Shown in pieces: positions 60,084-64,000 of a stretch of 64,000 nucleotides of DNA. The translations under genes were made by a program, and so were the position numbers. Under the pieces are notes generated by a model, which saw nothing but the letters and a program-made list of their open reading frames with translations, did not search any database and was not told the origin of the DNA. This DNA comes from Acanthopleura granulata (lineage: Eukaryota > Mollusca > Polyplacophora > Chitonida > Chitonidae): positions 14,390,330 through 14,454,329 of the forward strand of contig JABBOT010000001.1 of the NCBI GenBank assembly GCA_016165875.1, written 5' to 3'. Every line of letters starts with the position of its first letter. The stretch's first letter is position 1.

Positions 60084-60579
60084 CTTCAGCAATTCTTTTA
60101 CGGAATTCTTCGCCAAATATATTTTCCGTTTTATTTAGCTTAAAGGTGATCCTCAGTAGGTTAGACTCCTGGGGCACGGGTATCGTTGCTGATGATGTCA
60201 CGACGACGGAGCTAGTCGACAGCGGTTTTGTTGGAGAGATTGAAGGTGATGCCGACGATTCAACAGGCAAGGTATAACTCGACACTAAACTGTAGCTGTC
60301 GGTTTGGCTTGTGACGCCGCGGGTGGAAAAGACGTCAGAAGATGACGGCATCAGTTGAGGTGACGACGACGGGGTGATCTCCCCTGGAGAGGCTGACAGA
60401 ACGAGAGACGTCGCTAGGACGCTACTGTCCAGTGTGATGGAGGCGCTTAAATCACTGCTTGCTTGACTGGAGTCTGGAAGAACTTGAGAGGATTGGATTT
60501 CACTCGGAGACACGGTATTGGAGAGAGTCGGAGTGACGCTTTGAGAGGCGCCCACCACGAGTGCAACCGGAGCCAGGAC
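60084..60579 (-). CDS. Exon 5: cassette exon B2, short Ser-rich linker
   Basis: This 496-nt exon (phase 0 to 1) encodes 165 residues, from an acceptor after cttcag to a donor GAAG|gtataa. It starts VLAPVALVVGASQ, passes through a Ser/Thr/Pro-rich stretch (for example SEIQSSQVLPDSSQASSD, akin to the repeat family of exon 2), and ends with a strand and helix: LLRITFKLNKTENIF then GEEFRKRIAE. The linker is about one third the length of those in the neighbouring cassettes and lacks a clean tandem array. VLAPVALVV is hydrophobic but sits between two SEA-like modules, so I read it as the terminal strand of the previous module and not as a membrane helix. Confidence 0.87.
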
Positions 60580-60873
60580 CTGAAGCACGACCAAGGCATG
60601 AGCTAATTATTTTCAATTAAGTTACAAATTAACAATGATACAATCTAACTGGAACAACCTACATTTTGTCGTCTTTATAAAAATTATGAATAGGCCTACT
60701 GGATCATATAAAATGAGAGCGTTTATCGAGAAGCTTCGGTCTCAGAACACTGAAGCGCCAATTCGCACAATTGTTTCCTGCATGTGCTGAAGAAGTGATA
60801 AGGTCTGCAATATAATGTTTCAAGGAAACCCACCGTTAAAATGTGAGTCGGTTTAAAAATTAAATTTTCATAC

Positions 60874-61020
60874 CTCAGTTCCAAGAATGTCATTCTGTTC
60901 TTGAGGAGTCAGCTGAGCAAAGGCCGCAATGACTGTTTCAGCAAGGACCACATTGCCATCCTCGACCACATAAAACTCCACGTCCACTCCATCAGGCGAT
61001 GTTTCCGTGATGGCGGTTAC
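60874..61020 (-). CDS. Exon 4: cassette exon A2
   Basis: This exon has 147 nt, phase 0 to 0, with a tag acceptor and a GAG|gtatga donor. It encodes 49 residues, including VDVEFYVVEDGNVV and ETVIAAFAQLTPQEQND. It completes the SEA-like domain begun by the end of exon 2 and exon 3. It is the nearest relative of exon 1 in the window, which points to recent duplication of a whole cassette. The following intron is 294 bp. Confidence 0.88.
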
Positions 61021-61394
61021 CTACGACAGCGACCGTGTGTTAGTCAAATATTGTTTGACATAAACAAACTTCGCTGTGAGTTCAAGTCTAGCTCATGCTG
61101 TCTTCCTCTCTGGCTGTACGTGCGAAGCTCTGTCACCAACCTGCGGATGGTCGTGGATTCCTCCACGCTCTGGCCGCTTTCCTCACACAATAACGCTGGC
61201 CGCCGTCGTGTAAATGAAATATTCTTGGATACGGCGTAAAATACAAATCAGATAAACAAAAAATATACAAACTTATTTTAAAAATATTGTTTAACAAAAC
61301 TGATAACAAATATTTTTTAAACTTGAATGTGTAAGGGAATCCATTTGAGAGTTTGGACAATGATTTTCCAAAGTGCTTTAAAAGGATTCCATAC
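61021..61394 (-). other. Intron 3 with SINE copy
   Basis: Most of this 374-bp intron is a SINE-like copy in plus orientation (about 61072-61260). Confidence 0.65.
61072..61260 (+). mobile_element. SINE-like copy 5
   Basis: Contains tcatgctgtcttcctctctg, gctgtacgtgcgaagctctg, ctgcggatggtcgtgg, gctggccgccgtcgtg and the tail ttcttggatacggcgtaaaa. Confidence 0.75.
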
Positions 61395-61474
61395 CTGAAC
61401 TTCAGTATTGCTTGTTGCCCGTTTCCTGCGATTCCCCAGCCTCGCCTTTCCCTTGATGTAAATCTCGGCTAGCT
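61395..61474 (-). CDS. Exon 3: cassette exon C1 with furin-like RRKR
   Basis: This 80-nt exon runs from phase 1 to phase 0 and is too short for an ORF scan. The split codon A|AG gives Lys, then the exon reads LAEIYIKGKARLGNRRKR followed by ATSNTEVQ, with a donor CAG|gtatgg. The alternative acceptor two bases downstream would hit a stop, so this start is well constrained. It supplies the second helix of the SEA-like domain and a polybasic loop (RRKR at 61419-61430) that fits the furin consensus R-X-K/R-R. It has exactly the same length and phase as the exon at 59725-59804. Confidence 0.87.
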
Positions 61475-61965
61475 CTTATAATGTGAAGAGGGAAGTTATA
61501 ATGTAAGTAAAAGGTGATGTATTTTAAGAAAGACTTTTACTGTATACACGACATGTTTTCTCTATTTTATCAGTAAGAACACACCTGCGTTAAGAAACTA
61601 AGACAGCATGCTGACTTTCCAAAATCAGAATCTATAAACATAAATAAACTATATCGAGCGAACACAACATTGTTCTCATTTCAGTCACAAGACGTTTGAC
61701 CTTTGGAGCTACAACATTTGGCCATCCTAACAGCTAAATATATTGTTCAAGTTAAAATGATCATCTATTTTATTTCTTTTCAAAATATACACTTGTAAGT
61801 AACTATGCAGGGTGTTAATTGAGTCAATAGTTAATAAGCTCTGAACCTAATTAATGTTGTCTTATGAAGTAAATCCTTCCATGTAGTAAGGCAGCTATCC
61901 GTATGTAGCAAGAAAAATATTACTATAGCAAAATAAATGACAAATAATTTCCCATCCTGACTTAC
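61475..61965 (-). other. Intron 2
   Basis: AT-rich intron; no repeat or open frame of note. Confidence 0.6.
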
Positions 61966-63502
61966 TTTCTTTTAGGTAACTTGAAAGGCCGGGATCTACC
62001 GCAGAACTGAAATTTTGTGGGATTTTAACTTCAATATGGACACGCTGATCCTGATTAGGAGTGACTACAGTGGATGACGACGCAAAAGGTAAACCTGGGG
62101 AACTTCGTGACGGGGTAATCTCCCCTGATGACACTGGTGGAACTCCGGACGTTTGAAGGCCGCTGCTGTGTAGTGAGGCACTGACGCTTGAACCAAGGCT
62201 TCCTTGGGTGGAATCAGGCACTACAGATAGAGTAATCTCCCCTGATGTTATTGACAGAACCTCAGAGGTCTGGACGACACTGCTGTCGAGTGAAGCACTG
62301 ACGCTGGGACCATGACTTTTCTGGCTGGAATCAGACACAGCAGAGAGAGTAATCTCCCCTAATGACATTGATGGATCCGTAGAGGTTTGAAAAAGGCTGC
62401 TGTCAAACGAGCCAGTGAGACTTGAACCAAGGCTTCCCTGGCTGGAATGAGGAGGTACAGAGAGAGTAATCTCCCCTGATGACACTGACGGAACCTCAGA
62501 CGTTTGAAAGAGACTGCTATCGAGTGAAGCACTGACGCTTGGACCATGACTTTCCTGGCTGGAATCAGACACAGCAGAGAGAGTAATCTCCCCCAATGAC
62601 ATTGATGGATCCGTAGAGGTTTGAAAAAGGCTGCTGTCGAACGAGCCAGTGAGACTTGGACCAAGGCTTCCCTGGCTGGAATGAGGCAGTACAGAGAGAG
62701 TAATCTCCCCTGATGACACTGACGGAACCTCAGACGTTTGAAAGAGACTGCTATCGAGTGAAGCACTGACGCCTGGACCATGACTTTCCTGGCTGGAGTC
62801 AGACACAGCAGAGAGAGTAATGTCCAGTGATGACATTGATGGATCCCCAGACGTTTGAAGAAGGCTGCTGTCGAACGAGCCAGTGAGACTTGAACCAAGG
62901 CTTTCCTGGCTGGAATGAGGCAGTACAGAGAGAGTAATCTCCCCTGATGATATTGACAGAACCTCAGAGGTTTGGACGACACTGCTATCGAGTGAAGCAC
63001 TGACGCTTGGACCATGACTTTTCTGGCTGGAATCAGACACAGCAGAGAGAGTAATCTCCCCTAATGACATTGATGGATCCGTAGAGGTTTGAAAAAGGCT
63101 GCTGTCGAACGAGCCAGTGAGACTTGGACCAAGGCTTCCCTGGCTGGAATGAGGCAGTACAGAGAGAGTAATCTCCCCTGATGACACTGACGGAACCTCA
63201 GACGTTTGAAAGAGACTGCTATCGAGTGAAGCACTGACGCTTGGACCATGACTTTCCTGGCTGGAGTCAGACACAGCAGAGAGAGTAATGTCCAGTGATG
63301 ACATTGACAAAACCCCAGACGTATGAAGGAGGCTGCTGTCGAACGAGCTAGTGAGGCTAGGGCCAAGGCTTCCCTGTCTGGAATCAGACAGAACCTGAGA
63401 AGACTGAATGTCACTTGGAGCCACTGTGACGGAATTGGTTGGCGAGATGTCAACAGAAGGACTCTGAGACGATTTAAGGACCGGCTTCACTTTGGAGACG
63501 AC
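61966..63502 (-). CDS. Exon 2: cassette exon B1, Ser-rich tandem-repeat linker
   Basis: This 1,537-nt exon (phase 0 to 1) encodes 512 residues between an acceptor after tttcag and a donor GAAA|gtaagt. It begins VVSKVKPVLKSS. Residues about 31-460 are eleven tandem units of about 39 residues (117 bp). Two unit types alternate (D/EITLSAVSDSSQ... and EITLSVLPHSSQ...), so the higher-order unit is 78 residues. The Ser-rich composition suggests a heavily O-glycosylated mucin-like stalk. The last 30 residues change character: a strand (VHIEVKI) and a helix ending SSYLKE start the next SEA-like domain, which continues into the following exon. Three-base periodicity of the repeat also opens long shadow frames on this strand (62359-63015, 63061-63453), which are not genes. 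Confidence 0.88.
62123..63412 (-). repeat. 117-bp coding tandem repeat (39 residues, 11 units)
   Basis: Lies inside exon 2. Two unit classes alternate (SAVSDSSQ and SVLPHSSQ), so the effective period is 234 bp. Blocks of four units are nearly identical, indicating recent expansion by unequal exchange. Confidence 0.88.
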
Positions 63503-63652
63503 CTGAAAACACACCAAATTCTAAACGTGTTAAGACTACCAAGGGAACTTGAATAAATTGATCATTCCAAAGCTTTTATCACTATGTGCGACTTGAAAAA
63601 TGTCAAATAAAACAAATTCAGCAGCAAGAGAAAAAGTGTTTATGTGTGATAC

Positions 63653-63799
63653 CTCGGCTTGTAGAATCTCATTCTGTTGTTCAAGAGTAAGCTGAGCAAA
63701 CGCTGCCGCGACTGTGTCAGCAGGGACCACACTGCCATCCTCTTGCACGTAAAATTCCACAGCCACTGTCATAAATTCAGTCTGCTTGATGTCGGTTAC
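63653..63799 (-). CDS. Exon 1 of window: cassette exon A (SEA-like C-terminal part)
   Basis: This 147-nt exon (49 codons) runs from phase 0 to phase 0, from a tag acceptor to a GAG|gtatca donor. It reads VTDIKQTEF then a strand (VAVEFYV), a turn (QEDGSVV) and a helix (PADTVAAAFAQL), ending QNEILQAE. It is the third exon of an SEA-like cassette whose first two exons (B and C) must lie beyond the right edge. It is closely related to the exon at 60874-61020: same length, and the helix AAFAQLT is shared. The DGSVV string looks like the SEA autoproteolysis motif GSVVV, but it falls in the turn after the strand and not at the usual cleavage position, so I do not call it a cleavage site. Confidence 0.88.
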
Positions 63800-64000
63800 C
63801 TATTACATGAAAAACAACCATCTCCCATGAGGCATTTTAATGTTTATCCTTGTGAACTGTAATAGAAGTCGTATTGAAAGCGATTCTTTGTAAAGGTTTG
63901 TAAACTTTAATGCTGGAAGTGTTACTAAATTTGCTGCTGTTCTGAGCGCAATTGACTGCATACAACTTCAACAGAACATCTGTAGTTCACGCAAATGCAA

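Larger units (their letters stand above)
4513..63799 (-). other. Large membrane mucin-like gene, KIAA1549-like; 5' end outside window
   Basis: This is the gene-level entry. Twenty-one exons on the minus strand join with consistent phases into an open frame of about 2,085 codons ending in TGA at 4513-4515. Order: SEA-like cassettes separated by Ser/Thr/Pro linkers, one transmembrane segment, and a cytoplasmic tail of about 550 residues. The first window exon begins in phase 0, so more gene lies to the right, including the start codon. Ectodomain introns are short (0.15-1.8 kb); tail introns reach 14 and 24 kb. The layout resembles the KIAA1549/KIAA1549L (DUF3827) family as I remember it: a large Ser/Thr-rich ectodomain, an SEA-like region with a polybasic loop, a TM segment and a long tail. 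Known function in that family is limited. Identity is inferred and was not searched. The exon chain itself is much more certain than the family name. Confidence 0.75.

Noticed and set aside
62359..63453. Minus-strand frames of 218 and 130 codons inside exon 2
   Set aside because: They are a shifted reading of the 117-bp repeat; the chosen frame spans the entire exon and joins both neighbours in phase.
63745..63760. DGSVV in exon 1 as an SEA autoproteolysis site
   Set aside because: It lies in the turn after the strand that would follow the cleavage point and is not kept in A3 (and reads DGNVV in A2), so it is likely coincidental.

Overview
The window looks like genomic DNA from an invertebrate animal, most probably a mollusc or another lophotrochozoan. 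It is AT-leaning, gene-poor per kilobase and full of introns. It carries several copies of a SINE-like repeat whose 3' part (GC-rich body, then a 'gtaaaacaccaatcaaataaat' type tail) I know from molluscan sequence; that attribution is from memory and is not a search result. No bacterial, organellar or viral genome organisation is visible.

One large gene explains nearly all the real coding sequence, and it lies on the minus strand. I can join 21 exons from 63799 down to a stop codon at 4513 with every splice phase consistent, giving about 2,085 codons. The 5' end, including the start codon and signal peptide, lies beyond the right edge. The right-hand 9 kb (54.8-63.8 kb) encodes an extracellular part built from a repeating three-exon cassette: (B) a long Ser/Thr/Pro-rich linker ending in a beta-strand/helix segment, phase 0 to 1; (C) a short exon with a polybasic furin-like site, phase 1 to 0; (A) a strand/helix exon, phase 0 to 0. 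The C-terminal end of B plus C plus A together resemble one SEA-type domain. Three full cassettes and the last exon of a fourth are present. A transmembrane exon (54.2-54.4 kb) follows, then ten exons spread over 49 kb that encode a cytoplasmic tail of about 550 residues. The tail is basic and Ser/Pro-rich, has a short coiled-coil-like stretch, and ends in a possible class I PDZ ligand. The architecture best fits the vertebrate KIAA1549/KIAA1549L (DUF3827/UPF0606) family. I hold that at moderate confidence because it rests on layout and recalled motifs.

The introns, especially those of 14 kb (39.4-53.3) and 24 kb (8.2-32.2), contain no gene I can establish. They hold SINE copies, foldback and terminal-inverted-repeat elements, minisatellites (18, 19, 32, 33, 35, 39 and 60 bp units), degenerate A-rich arrays, a tandem duplication that includes a cytoplasmic exon, and a few minus-strand coding-like islands that may be decayed genes or unrecognised exons. 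The left 4.5 kb is the 3' flank of the gene.

The most interesting object is the extracellular cassette array: SEA-like modules in which a furin-like loop is present and the usual autoproteolysis motif is not evident, separated by fast-evolving mucin-like linkers.
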